Assembly: GCF_900098745.1 (NCBI RefSeq)
Contig: NZ_FQTT01000011.1
Coordinates: 130,255 to 194,254, forward strand
Direction: 5' to 3'
DNA: 64,000 nt
Origin: Actinomyces glycerinitolerans
GTDB lineage: Bacteria; Actinomycetota; Actinomycetes; Actinomycetales; Actinomycetaceae
The notes under the pieces are model-generated. The model did not search any database. It worked only from the letters and a program-made list of their open reading frames with translations, and had not been told where the DNA came from. Made by a program: the position numbers and the translations under genes. Of the stretch, positions 8,216-17,009 are shown in pieces (position 1 is the stretch's first letter; the number at the start of each line of letters is the position of its first letter).

Positions 8216-9180
8216 GACACCGGCACCAATACGCCCGCAGATTTGCCGCCGTCTGTCTGGCGGCGATGCGCATTGCACACATGGAAGATCCCGAGCAGGC
8301 GGAGAGCAGCGGCGTCCAGTGTCTTCGTCTCCCCTTTGCCTTCGAGAACCGGATGCTCAACAAGCGCCTTTATCGCCGCCGGACCAAGCGGTTCCTGCCA
8401 GAGCGGCAACCGCAGTTCCTGCCGACGACGGTCGGCAGTGTGCCAGCCACTTGTGCGGGGTTGCTTTCCAGCGGCCGTGGTGGTCCACAGCGGGTAGGAC
8501 ATGAGCGCAAGCCACGTCGCACCTGGAACACCGCGCATTTTCCCGTTCTGACCTCGAGGATCATCCGTTGCACTCCAGATCGCACGATGATCCAGGTACT
8601 CGCCGGTCACACCCTCGACCCTGCGCCACCCAGCAAGGGCTTGATACAGATACTCCGGGTGGGAACGCACACTTTCATGCGACTTTTCAAGCATCGTTGC
8701 TATGGTTTGTTGTCCAGCGCCCGCAATGAACTGGCTTACCATGCCGACCGGCGACTCACCTTTCTTTGCTGGCTTCCTAAACACGAGATCAGTTACGAGA
8801 CTCCCCATCCAAATCGCAACCGTGTCAACCTCTGATTCGCATGATCCTGCGGTTAGAGTCGCAAATAAATCCGCCATACCTCCGGGCAACGGCCGCATTG
8901 GATCTGACCCTTTTGTGCCTATCCTTTCCAGCGGAAACCCCGCTGGCCCTCCGGGCACGACCACATCGTCGGGCATCTCGGCGACGATCTCCGCCAGTTC
9001 CTCGGCGACGGCGTCGACCGATGGCAGTTTCGAATGCAGCACCGGTGCCCGATCCGCAGGATCCCAGGACAGCCGAGCGCCTTCATCGACGAAGTCATGG
9101 ATCAACCGGAGCGTGCCGATCGCGGCAAGAATGGCCAGCGGCGATTCACCGACCAGCGCGGGCAGTTTGACTTGGTTCAT
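8212..9180 (-). CDS. Subtype I-G effector protein in the Cas8 position (Csb3/Csx17-like)
   Basis: This 322-residue protein sits between cas3 and cas4-cas1, where I-U/I-G loci keep their large-subunit gene. The N-terminus (LVGESPLAILAAIGTLRLI) resembles the opening of Csb3/Csx17-type proteins. At 322 residues it is about half of a usual Csx17 and nearer the Csb3 variant (from memory). It probably contributes target recognition in Cascade. The start ATG 9180 overlaps the cas3 stop (ATGA), and the longer frame opening upstream lies inside cas3. The gene looks poorer in G+C than its chromosomal neighbours. The family assignment rests mainly on position. Confidence 0.65.
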   Translation of the reverse strand: MNQVKLPALVGESPLAILAAIGTLRLIHDFVDEGARLSWDPADRAPVLHSKLPSVDAVAEELAEIVAEMPDDVVVPGGPAGFPLERIGTKGSDPMRPLPGGMADLFATLTAGSCESEVDTVAIWMGSLVTDLVFRKPAKKGESPVGMVSQFIAGAGQQTIATMLEKSHESVRSHPEYLYQALAGWRRVEGVTGEYLDHRAIWSATDDPRGQNGKMRGVPGATWLALMSYPLWTTTAAGKQPRTSGWHTADRRRQELRLPLWQEPLGPAAIKALVEHPVLEGKGETKTLDAAALRLLGIFHVCNAHRRQTDGGKSAGVLVPVS

Positions 9181-12100
9181 GATCCCTCCGAGGAAATGGT
9201 CATGTCGGCGCAGCGCACCACTGCCTCCAGCAGTGCCAAGCCCCACCGGCCGTAACGGTCATTGAGCCGGGCGAATCGATCCGCGTCGGCCAGGTGCAGC
9301 CCAACCGGCAGGGGCACATCGACGGCGACCTCACCAATCGCCGCGCGTAGAACGCCATCTCCCCGGTCGTCAACGGGCGGCAGGAAGGGCCGGGCGTGAC
9401 CGTGGTGGCTGGCGATAAGGTGCTGGAGCAGCTCGGCGTCACCCGGATACGACTCCGCGAGCCCCTCCAGATGAGCCGCTACGATCGCCTCTGACCAGGC
9501 CTCGTGCCGGGCGCCGCGAGGCAGGCCGCTGAGGCGTCGGGCGCGTCGATGCCGGTCCCGGTCCCCGGGCGGCATACCGGACTTCGCCAGCGGCTCCCGG
9601 GCGAGTTCAGCGGCGATCCGGCTGCCGTCGAACAGCATGGCCTGGAAGCGCAGGTCCACCTTGCCCAGGTCGTGCCAGCGTGCCGCGTCAACGACGACGC
9701 GCCGCAGTTCATCCGGCAACCCCAGGTTGGTGGCGATCTGTCGGGCGCGCTCACCCACCGCCGTCAGATGTTCCGCAAGAGTCACGCGCTGGTTGAGGCT
9801 GGAGCTGTCCGCCACATCCGACTCATCGACTGCGCGCCAGGCGGGTGCAGTCGTAGTGTGGTCGGCATCCACGGCATTCGCACGGCCACCCCTGGTGCCA
9901 ACACCGCGCCAGTCGTCTGCGCGAACGACACCGCGAAGCACCGGGATCGGCTCCTCCTGCTCCTCCTGCCTGCGGTCGGAAGGCCGACGTTTTCTGTTCT
10001 TACGTCTTTGATCGACGTTGGAGGAGACAAATGCATCGTCGCTCAACAGCGCCTTTTTCAAGTACGCCATATCGTCCGGCGTCCATGGCTCTTCCGGATC
10101 GCTTTCTTGGGATTCCAGCCACGTACGCGCCGCCCCATGAAGACGATCCTGATAGGTCTGGCGATCCTCCGGATCCACCGCATTGCGCCAGTCGGCCACC
10201 AGGCCGCTCAGCCCCTCCATGGGCTGCAGCCCCAGTCGGCTCCCCGGGTCGGAATCCAGACGCAACATTGGTTGCCCACGTCTAAGGGAGGCCAGTTCGG
10301 AAACGTCCTTGACGGTCTCCTTGCTGGAGGGGTTCCAGCCGAAGCGGTCCAGGCCGCCGTACTCGCACGGGGCGATAATCGTGTCTCCCGGCCGCAGGTC
10401 AGGAGCCGATACTGGCTCCCACCAACCGTCGGCCCGGCGACGCAGCACCTGCCGGTCGCTGTCGTCGTCTCTGAAGGGGACGTCATCGAAGTCGTCGTAG
10501 TCATCGACGTCGGCCAGATCCTCCGACTTGCCCTCCTGCAGCCAGGCACGTACCGCCATGAACGACACCTCCACGCACTCCTCGCTCCGTAGCGGGATGG
10601 CATCCGCGACAGACCCGGCGTACGACAGCAGTTCCAACGTGTCCTCGCCGTCCGCCCCCTCGTTGCGCCGCACCAGCCCGGCCCGCCAGGCGATGGTGAC
10701 AGGAGGGGTGGACTTGTCGATTCCGTGCAGGTAGGGGTCGACCGGCGGATCATTGGTCGGCGCCGGGTTTGTCCTCGCCCACGCATCCAGATGAGCGGGC
10801 AGCAGCAGCGGCAGCAGGGGCCGTGGTGCGCTCAGCCCATCGGGCACCTCCAGGTGGCGCAGCGCCAACGGTGACACATCCAGCCCATCCTGCGCGACCT
10901 CGCGAAGGAAGTCGGCCGTGGCCACCTTGGCGGGACCGTATACGGGGGGCTTCTTGGCACCGTCCTCCAGCACCGTGATGGAGACCGACTCGCGGTCACC
11001 CCGCCGGTTGACCCGGCCGAAGCGCTGTACCAGGGCGTCCCAAGAGGCGGTCTCGGTGACCATATCCGTGGCATCGAGGTCGATGCCGACCTCAATGGTC
11101 TGGGTGGCCACCAGAACCGCCTTGTGCGTACCCGGTTTCCGGTCGGCGCCGAACAGCTCGGTGACCCGCGCGGCGATACCCTCGCGATCCAGCGGACGCG
11201 AGCGCCCCATGAGCAGCAGTACCTCGACGCCATCCAGCCTCGTCCTTCCGGTGGTCAGCGCCTCATACACTTCCCGGGCGCGAGCCACCGTATTGCACAC
11301 CACCAGCACCCGGTCACCCTCGGACTCATTGGGGGATTCATCGGGTTTTTCGGGCTCTTTGAGGAGGTCCCGTACCCGGGCAGCCATCTCCTTGACGATC
11401 TTCTTCTCCGTGGAGTCGACGAGCGTAAGGCGCTTATACGCGGTCAGCCTCTGTTTGGCGGTCTCATTCCGCAGATGCGCGTCCTCATCGAATGAGGCCT
11501 CCCAGGCATCGGAATTCTTCTCGGGCCTCTCCGCGCTGGTTGCGCTCAGGTGGATGACCGAGCTCTCCGGCAGTCCCAACTGGTGGGTCGCGTCCGCCTC
11601 ATGTGCGGAGGCCAGCGAGGTGGTGAAGGCCTGGGCCAGGTGGGCCTCGTCGATCATAATGACCGAGTCGGTGCCCACCAGTGCGGCGTCGATGGGACGC
11701 CGACCGTTGCTGACCCCGTAGCCGCGGAAGAACAGGCGACTGCCCACCTGATCGACCGTGCCGGTAATAATGGCGGGCAAGTCGGGACGCGGCAGCCAGG
11801 CGGCATCCCACGTCGCTCCGCCGCGCATCTTCACCACCCGCAGTGCGTGGTCCTCGTCCGCATCTCCCGCGAGGCCGTGTAGTCTCCGAGCCACCTCGAA
11901 GCGGACCTCGCCCTCAGTAGCCTTTTCCAGGGCGTCCGCAACGTGCCGCCCATGAGCCTCGGCCTGGTCGACCACGATGCGGCGGTCCACCACCAGGAAG
12001 ATGCGACGCCGCCCCAGGCCTGCGGGAGCGTCGCCTCCGGCGCTCAGCGCCAGGAGGAACACGGCCACATCCAGCATGGAGGTCTTGCCCAGCCCGGTGG

Positions 12101-12224
12101 GCACATCCACGACCGCGGGCCAAGTGCCCTGTTCCACAGCCTGCTCGACCACGGCGGACTGCCAGGGGAACGGGTCATGCCCATGCACTTCCCGCATGAA
12201 CTTCGCGAAATCGGTGGCCTTCAT
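9177..12224 (-). CDS. cas3: CRISPR-associated helicase/nuclease Cas3 (I-G type, C-terminal HD)
   Basis: This 1015-residue protein is an SF2 helicase. The Walker A motif DVPTGLGKTS is near residues 40-49, a DEAH box lies in MIDEAHLAQAF, and motif VI is QRFGRVNRRGDRE. The HD nuclease domain is at the C-terminus: DAARWHDLGKVD, then AIVAAHLEG and ASHHGHARPF supply the metal ligands. The helicase-then-HD order is a feature of subtype I-U/I-G Cas3, the reverse of I-E. Cas3 is recruited to the R-loop made by Cascade and degrades target DNA. It is coupled by ATGA overlaps to csb2 upstream and the csb3-like gene downstream. All motifs look intact. Confidence 0.96.
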   Translation of the reverse strand: MKATDFAKFMREVHGHDPFPWQSAVVEQAVEQGTWPAVVDVPTGLGKTSMLDVAVFLLALSAGGDAPAGLGRRRIFLVVDRRIVVDQAEAHGRHVADALEKATEGEVRFEVARRLHGLAGDADEDHALRVVKMRGGATWDAAWLPRPDLPAIITGTVDQVGSRLFFRGYGVSNGRRPIDAALVGTDSVIMIDEAHLAQAFTTSLASAHEADATHQLGLPESSVIHLSATSAERPEKNSDAWEASFDEDAHLRNETAKQRLTAYKRLTLVDSTEKKIVKEMAARVRDLLKEPEKPDESPNESEGDRVLVVCNTVARAREVYEALTTGRTRLDGVEVLLLMGRSRPLDREGIAARVTELFGADRKPGTHKAVLVATQTIEVGIDLDATDMVTETASWDALVQRFGRVNRRGDRESVSITVLEDGAKKPPVYGPAKVATADFLREVAQDGLDVSPLALRHLEVPDGLSAPRPLLPLLLPAHLDAWARTNPAPTNDPPVDPYLHGIDKSTPPVTIAWRAGLVRRNEGADGEDTLELLSYAGSVADAIPLRSEECVEVSFMAVRAWLQEGKSEDLADVDDYDDFDDVPFRDDDSDRQVLRRRADGWWEPVSAPDLRPGDTIIAPCEYGGLDRFGWNPSSKETVKDVSELASLRRGQPMLRLDSDPGSRLGLQPMEGLSGLVADWRNAVDPEDRQTYQDRLHGAARTWLESQESDPEEPWTPDDMAYLKKALLSDDAFVSSNVDQRRKNRKRRPSDRRQEEQEEPIPVLRGVVRADDWRGVGTRGGRANAVDADHTTTAPAWRAVDESDVADSSSLNQRVTLAEHLTAVGERARQIATNLGLPDELRRVVVDAARWHDLGKVDLRFQAMLFDGSRIAAELAREPLAKSGMPPGDRDRHRRARRLSGLPRGARHEAWSEAIVAAHLEGLAESYPGDAELLQHLIASHHGHARPFLPPVDDRGDGVLRAAIGEVAVDVPLPVGLHLADADRFARLNDRYGRWGLALLEAVVRCADMTISSEGS

Positions 12225-13645
12225 CGCCGCTCCTCCTCATACTCGGGAGCGAACAGCCCGACGCCGAAGTAGCGTCCCGCACCGGCCAGGACCGGCCCGC
12301 GCACGGGACGGTCGAAGGTCACGCGCGCATGCGTGTACAGGCGCCCCTGACACCGCTTGGGCAACTCCTGCGGTCTCAGCCGCACGGCCCCGTCCATCAG
12401 CGGTTCCTTGCTCACCTCAACTCCACGCGGTTCCGGCAGGCCGGCGTTGACGAAGGACTCGGCCACCACCGCGGCAAGGTCGCCGTCCTTCGGGTAGCGA
12501 TCCAGCACCAGGGGCGTGGCCGTCGCCCACGTCCGCGCGGGGTCCGTCCAGCGCTCGACGGTGGAAGTGAAGGGCCGCGTCTCATCCGGCGCGTACCGGA
12601 GCCGAAAACTCTGTTTGAATCCGTTTACGCGCAGCAGGACGTCCCGTTCGGGGTCATTCCCGAGAATGCCCCGCAGGATGCGCAGGCGTTCATCATGCTC
12701 CAGCCCGGGGATCGCCACAGCCAGGGCCATGAGCTGCCCGTCGGCGTGCTCGTTGCCCACGAAGGGTAGCCCCAGGTACGCCACATGCGGCAGTCCGGGG
12801 GTGCCGTGTCCGTGCAGTGCGGGAGGCAGTGGGTCCTGCGTCTGCCCCATGACCTTGCGTCGTAGGGCCTCGGTGAAAATGGAAACCAAGTTGCCGGAGG
12901 GTCGCAGTTCCTCGAATCTGAGAATGACCAGGTCCGGGTAGGGGGAATTGAATACGTCCATGGCAGAGATCTCCTCACTGATCTCATCACTGGTCTGAAC
13001 TGCCCCGGCCTCACGGTAGAAGCGGCGCGAACGCGGACCGGCGGCCTGCCATGCGGGTTGATCCTCCCGATACAGGGCGTTGAGTTCATCGAGGTAGCCG
13101 GGGTAGGGCACGCGGATGTTCAGAGGGCCGCGTCCCGCCGTCGGCTCGTAGGTGGTCAGGCCTGGCAGCGGTGTTGGATCGTCTACCCGGCTGAAGGCGA
13201 GTGTTGCCGACGACGTCGAGCGACCGAGGTACGGCACCCGCCGGGCTAGGTGGTCGAGTTCGGCCACGACGTCATCGGACAGCGAGCTGTCATCCACCCA
13301 GTCGAATTGGACGCGCGCATCCTCGGGGAGGCTACTGGTGCGCTGCCGGAATCCGGCGGTGCGCGCGGGGTGGGTCTGATGCCCGCCCTTATTGGCGCGT
13401 ACGTTTGTTACGACGTATCCCCGGGTGCGCCGCTCACCCACCGAGGTGGTGGGGGACGCATGGATCAGCGGCGGCGCCAGGCACTCCAGTTCGGCGAGCG
13501 GTTCCAGTTCCTCCTCGCCGGCGACGGACCGCAGGGCTGCAAAGACCCGGGCCGGGTGGGGAGGCCATTCCGCCAGTCGCGGGTCCTCCCCTCCACCGGC
13601 GTCGTAGCGCTCGCTCAGGAGCGAAATGTCCAAGCGGAGGGGCAT
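12221..13645 (-). CDS. csb2: Csb2, Cas5-Cas6-type subunit of subtype I-G Cascade
   Basis: The 474-residue product matches the GSU0054 (Csb2) family in the N-terminal RAMP-like start MPLRLDISLLSERYDAGG, the segment VFAALRSVAG and its place between csb1 and cas3. Family knowledge treats Csb2 as a fusion of Cas5 and Cas6 roles: it binds the crRNA handle and probably processes pre-crRNA. The start ATG 13645 lies one base after the csb1 stop, and the stop overlaps the cas3 start (ATGA). Confidence 0.88.
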   Translation of the reverse strand: MPLRLDISLLSERYDAGGGEDPRLAEWPPHPARVFAALRSVAGEEELEPLAELECLAPPLIHASPTTSVGERRTRGYVVTNVRANKGGHQTHPARTAGFRQRTSSLPEDARVQFDWVDDSSLSDDVVAELDHLARRVPYLGRSTSSATLAFSRVDDPTPLPGLTTYEPTAGRGPLNIRVPYPGYLDELNALYREDQPAWQAAGPRSRRFYREAGAVQTSDEISEEISAMDVFNSPYPDLVILRFEELRPSGNLVSIFTEALRRKVMGQTQDPLPPALHGHGTPGLPHVAYLGLPFVGNEHADGQLMALAVAIPGLEHDERLRILRGILGNDPERDVLLRVNGFKQSFRLRYAPDETRPFTSTVERWTDPARTWATATPLVLDRYPKDGDLAAVVAESFVNAGLPEPRGVEVSKEPLMDGAVRLRPQELPKRCQGRLYTHARVTFDRPVRGPVLAGAGRYFGVGLFAPEYEEERR

Positions 13646-13646
13646 G

Positions 13647-14801
13647 TCACTCTCCCGTGGACTCGGCCTTGGTCAGGCTGAAGTCGATTGCCTTAGCCAG
13701 GGACTCGTTGGGCTTCAGCTCCACGGTCTCCAGGTGCAGCGGCACTCCGGCGTCCAGGGCCGCCTGCATTGCGTCCTCGTACAACTGGACCGCCGCGCTC
13801 GGGGACAGCGTGAATGACTCCGCCACGCCGCCGCGGCCGACCCACTCCAACTGCTCGGTCTGCATGACCAGGTCGCAGCCGCTGCGCAGCCACAGGCCGG
13901 CATCGCCGAAGGCGAGACGGTCGCCCAGGAGCCCGAATGCGACGAGCAGGGCCCGGGCGGCCTGGACGGCCGCAGGCTCCAGGGAGCCGAAGCCGAGGCG
14001 CCGGGTGGCGGTAAGGCTGAGGACGGCGGTGCGAGTCGCCTCGGAGATGGTGACGCCGCCGTGGATGGGTTTCTTCGGGGCAATATTGCCGTGCCCAATC
14101 TCGCTGAGCTTGGTGTCCTTCTTCTTGTCGCTCGCTGGCGAGTAGGTCCAGTTATCGCCGTCACCGCTGCGCGATCCGGTCAGGTTCACGGGGTCCATGC
14201 GCCCGGCCTTGCGCACCCCCGCCACAGGGTCCCAGCCGATGATCTCGCTGGCGTACAGGCGCGGGAACTTCGCCTGCCGCCCCTTGCGATGAGAGTTCCA
14301 GCCTCCATAGACGAGCGTGGCGGGATCGTATTCCAGCAACGCGGTCGCATCCACCAAGGAGGCCGCCAGGATCGCCTTGCCGATCTCGGTCCGGTCGAAC
14401 TTGACGCCGTCGAGCTCGCAGTCGCGCCAGTAGGCGTCGAAGGCGCGGTGCGGGGCCTCCAGACCTATGAGCTCGAGGCTCGCCGCGCCTTCGTGCCACA
14501 TCCGCAACATGGGCATGCGGACCGTCCCCTGGCGCCAGGCCCTCGCCTCGGCCTCCTCACAGCGGTTGGCCTGCGCCGACACCTGATCGAGAACCTCCAC
14601 CCTGCGCTTCTCACCGTCACGCCAACGATCTTCTGACAGATACGGGGACTCCTTGTCTCCCTCAGTTGGGAAGGTTGGCGGATACACGCGCGTGCCCGGC
14701 CCGCCGCTGGGCTGGTAGCTGGCCTCCACGCGGATCGCGGCCCACTCCGGGTCTGCGAGCTTGCTCCGCAGGGCGTCCAGCGTAAGTTCAGTAGTCATCA
14801 T
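13647..14801 (-). CDS. csb1: Csb1, Cas7-type backbone subunit of subtype I-G Cascade
   Basis: The 384-residue product belongs to the GSU0053 (Csb1) family: RVEASYQPSGGPGTRVYPPT near residues 23-42, VDATALLEYDPATLVYGGWN in the middle, and the C-terminal glycine-rich RLGFGSLEP. Csb1 is the repeated Cas7-like subunit that coats the crRNA spacer. It is the first gene of the cas operon. AGGAG lies 4-7 bases before two adjacent ATGs (14801 and 14798); the second has the better spacing. An operator-like palindrome lies upstream (14853-14880). Confidence 0.9.
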   Translation of the reverse strand: MMTTELTLDALRSKLADPEWAAIRVEASYQPSGGPGTRVYPPTFPTEGDKESPYLSEDRWRDGEKRRVEVLDQVSAQANRCEEAEARAWRQGTVRMPMLRMWHEGAASLELIGLEAPHRAFDAYWRDCELDGVKFDRTEIGKAILAASLVDATALLEYDPATLVYGGWNSHRKGRQAKFPRLYASEIIGWDPVAGVRKAGRMDPVNLTGSRSGDGDNWTYSPASDKKKDTKLSEIGHGNIAPKKPIHGGVTISEATRTAVLSLTATRRLGFGSLEPAAVQAARALLVAFGLLGDRLAFGDAGLWLRSGCDLVMQTEQLEWVGRGGVAESFTLSPSAAVQLYEDAMQAALDAGVPLHLETVELKPNESLAKAIDFSLTKAESTGE

Positions 14802-14852
14802 TGTCTCCTAAACGGTTGTGTTGACTGTGGCTGTGATCAGGGGCGAGCTGTC

Positions 14853-14880
14853 GCGGTCTACGATCGTGAGCGTAGACCGC
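14853..14880. promoter_or_regulatory. Operator-like inverted repeat upstream of csb1
   Basis: GCGGTCTACG (14853-14862) and its exact reverse complement CGTAGACCGC (14871-14880) flank an 8-base spacer, 52-79 bp upstream of the csb1 start. The size and spacing fit a dimeric repressor site controlling the cas operon. It could also be a hairpin in the leader RNA. No regulator gene is present in the locus. Confidence 0.5.
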
Positions 14881-15359
14881 CCTTAGGCAAGGGAAGCGAC
14901 CCTCGAGCGACGGTGTTGGCCGCCATGTGCGCCGACCGGCGGCACCGGCCCGCACACGTATCGCCCACAGTCCCTTGAGGATCTCCCCGGAGCTCTTCCT
15001 GTTCACGAGCATCATGCTGTCAGGCGCCTCCGACACGAATCTGGCGGCCTTAGCGTTATCGGGGTGAGCATGCTGCTTAAAATCAGGGCTTTAGTTGGCG
15101 TGGTGCGGGAAAGTCGAGGCGTTCACGGTCCGGCTGGTCAATCCAGCGGCTGCGCTCGCCATCCGCGGAGTGGAAGAGCCGGCCGAGGACTGAGCTCACG
15201 GCTCCGTGAGCACGGCTCTGCCCGATGTGTCAGCCCCCCGCCACGCGGCCCGGCGGCCAGGCCACGCCCCAGGCGCGGCGGAAAACACACGCCGCACGGC
15301 GGAACGCCGCACTCACGCCGATAACCCGGCCCGCCGCGATCGCCCCTCCGGCGGGAAAG
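14881..15359. other. Gene-free stretch upstream of the cas operon
   Basis: No convincing gene is seen. A minus frame across 14788-15036 has no ribosome site and a composition unlike protein. A palindrome GCTCACGG-CT-CCGTGAGC at 15194-15211 could form a short hairpin. The stretch lies between the cas promoter region and the second copy of the inverted-repeat element. Confidence 0.5.
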
Positions 15360-15520
15360 TGTCCAAAATCGGCACGAACGAGCTCGGGGCGCGCGGGCAC
15401 GCCCGAAGGAACCTTGAAATCATGCGGATCTGCAACCGACCCGACAGAGCGTCGGCGTCGTTACTGCCGAATCCGGACATTCGCGCCGACGATCCGGGCC
15501 TGAAGGAGGCGAAACCTGGG
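15360..15520. repeat. 160-bp inverted-repeat element, copy 2 (right flank of the CRISPR-Cas locus)
   Basis: The arms at 15360-15379 and 15460-15479 keep 15 of 20 pairs, with the same 120-nt overall span as copy 1. One pair has changed from C-G in copy 1 to T-A here. Two of the five mismatches (A opposite C) would be G-U pairs in a minus-strand RNA, hinting at a transcribed structure in that sense. The element abuts the 3' end of a minus-strand tRNA-Ala and has the same orientation as copy 1, so the pair forms direct repeats around the whole CRISPR-Cas locus. Confidence 0.65.
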
Positions 15521-15593
15521 TGGAGCTAGGGGGATTCGAACCCCCGACCTCTTCCATGCCATGGAAGCGCGCTACCAACTGCGCCATAGCCCC
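15521..15593 (-). tRNA. tRNA-Ala (anticodon GGC)
   Basis: GGGGCTA pairs with TAGCTCC, with one G-T pair. The anticodon stem CTTCC/GGAAG encloses ATGGCAT, giving GGC. No CCA is encoded. The sequence is identical to the second copy at 15631-15703. Confidence 0.95.
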
Positions 15594-15630
15594 GAAAGGG
15601 TGATCGGCCCGCCACTGGCGGCGGTGATCG

Positions 15631-15703
15631 TGGAGCTAGGGGGATTCGAACCCCCGACCTCTTCCATGCCATGGAAGCGCGCTACCAACTGCGCCATAGC
15701 CCC
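15631..15703 (-). tRNA. tRNA-Ala (anticodon GGC), second identical copy
   Basis: This is base-for-base the same 73-nt gene as the one at 15521-15593, separated from it by 37 bp. It is transcribed first on the minus strand. It looks like a recent tandem duplication or a copy kept identical by conversion. Confidence 0.95.
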
Positions 15704-15871
15704 TTACGGGTCTCGCCCTCGCGGGCGACGCCCAAACTCTACGGAGTCAGACGGTCCTCGAGCAAATCAAAAACGCGTGCCGTGCCTCACCCGCCAGTGC
15801 ACGCCGGCATCACTCACCGGCCGACAGCGACTCGCCGGTGGGCGCACCCCGCCCGTGCGCACCCGCACCGC

Positions 15872-16486
15872 TCACTGCACGTTCCACTCGGCGAGCGTCC
15901 ACCCGGGCACTCGCTCCCCCGGTACAACGACCCCGTGGCGGCAGTTGTCCAGGCCGCGCAGCCCGAACCAGGCGGAGGGGTCGAGCCCCAACAGGTGGGT
16001 GATGCCCAGCGTGATCGCCGAGCCGTGGGAGACGACCACCACGGTCTGGTCGTCGTCGGCCCGCGGAGTCTCCTCCAGGATGCGTTCCAGGGTGCCCCCC
16101 ACGCGCAGCGACACCGCCTGTCGGGTCTCCACCCCGACGTCGGCCGGGTCCTCGCCCCGCTTCCAGGCGGCATAGGCCTCGGGCCACTGGCTCTCCATCT
16201 CGACGCGTGAGAGTCCCTCCCAGCGGCCGAAGGAGCGCTCCAGCAGGCCCTCATCCAGTTCGATATCGATGCCGGCCAGGTCGGCCAGCGCACGCGCCGT
16301 CTCCTGGGCACGAGACAGCGGGGAGGAGACGATCCGCACCGGCTCCAGCGCGGCGAGTCCAGAGGCGGCGGAGCGCGCCTGCTCGCGGCCGATCGTGTTC
16401 AAGGGAATGTCGACGCGCCCCTGCACGCGCGCATGGGCGTTGTAGTCGGTCTGGCCGTGCCGCCACAGGATGAGTCTGGTAGTCAT
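15872..16486 (-). CDS. Histidine phosphatase (GpgP-like phosphoglycerate mutase family)
   Basis: This 204-residue protein starts MTTRLILWRHGQTDYN, with the RHG phospho-acceptor motif at residues 9-11. LLERSFGRWEG holds the conserved acidic residue and VVSHGSAI the second catalytic His. The next gene upstream is rsfS, then nadD. In mycobacteria the same position holds the glucosyl-3-phosphoglycerate phosphatase GpgP (Rv2419c), so that function is plausible by synteny. A general sugar-phosphate phosphatase remains possible. ATG 16486 is one base after the rsfS stop. Confidence 0.85.
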   Translation of the reverse strand: MTTRLILWRHGQTDYNAHARVQGRVDIPLNTIGREQARSAASGLAALEPVRIVSSPLSRAQETARALADLAGIDIELDEGLLERSFGRWEGLSRVEMESQWPEAYAAWKRGEDPADVGVETRQAVSLRVGGTLERILEETPRADDDQTVVVVSHGSAITLGITHLLGLDPSAWFGLRGLDNCRHGVVVPGERVPGWTLAEWNVQ

Positions 16487-16487
16487 C

Positions 16488-16868
16488 TCAGGCCTGGGCC
16501 GGTTCCGAGGCGAGTTCGGGCAGAGGCACCAGCGGGCAGTCCTTCCACAGGCGCTCGAGCCCGTAGTACTCACGGTCCTCGGCCTGCAGCACGTGCACGA
16601 CGACGTCGGCGTAGTCCAGGAGCACCCAGCGGGCCTCCTCGAGCCCCTCCCGCGATCGCGCCTTGGCGCCCGCCTTGAACATGGCCTCCTCGACGGCGTC
16701 GACGATGGCGCGCGCCTGGCGCTCGTTGGCGGCGGACACGATCAGGAAGATGTCGGCGAAAGGCAGACGCTCGGATACGTCAATGGCGACGGCGCTGTCC
16801 GCCTTCTTCTCGGTGGCGGCGCGGGCCGCGACGGCGGCCAGCTCGACGGCGTGTTCAGTAGCGGGCAC
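16488..16868 (-). CDS. rsfS: Ribosomal silencing factor RsfS
   Basis: The 126-residue product is of the Iojap/RsfS family: KKADSAVAIDVSERLPFADIF, then WVLLDYADVVVHV and the terminal REYYGLERLW. RsfS binds L14 on the 50S subunit and blocks subunit joining in starvation. The start is taken as GTG 16868, 5 bases after GAAGGAG, giving the usual RsfS length. The nadD-[hypothetical]-rsfS-phosphatase order is common in actinobacteria. Confidence 0.93.
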   Translation of the reverse strand: MPATEHAVELAAVAARAATEKKADSAVAIDVSERLPFADIFLIVSAANERQARAIVDAVEEAMFKAGAKARSREGLEEARWVLLDYADVVVHVLQAEDREYYGLERLWKDCPLVPLPELASEPAQA

Positions 16869-17009
16869 GGGGCTCCTTCTCCGGCTGAGACATCGGTGTT
16901 GGCCCACCACTCTACGGGCCGACTCGCGGCATGAAGCACGCAGGCGGCCTAGTGTGGCCAAGCCGACGTCCGCAGCGGAGCGTGGTACCGGCGAGTTGGT
17001 TGCGCCGGG

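Noticed and set aside
14788-15036. An 82-codon minus frame overlapping the csb1 start
   Set aside because: No ribosome site or family features; it runs through the operator-like palindrome and the csb1 start in another phase.
3475-15630. CRISPR-Cas locus as a classical tRNA-integrated island
   Set aside because: tRNA genes lie on both sides, but there is no integrase and no duplicated tRNA 3' end was found as an attachment site.
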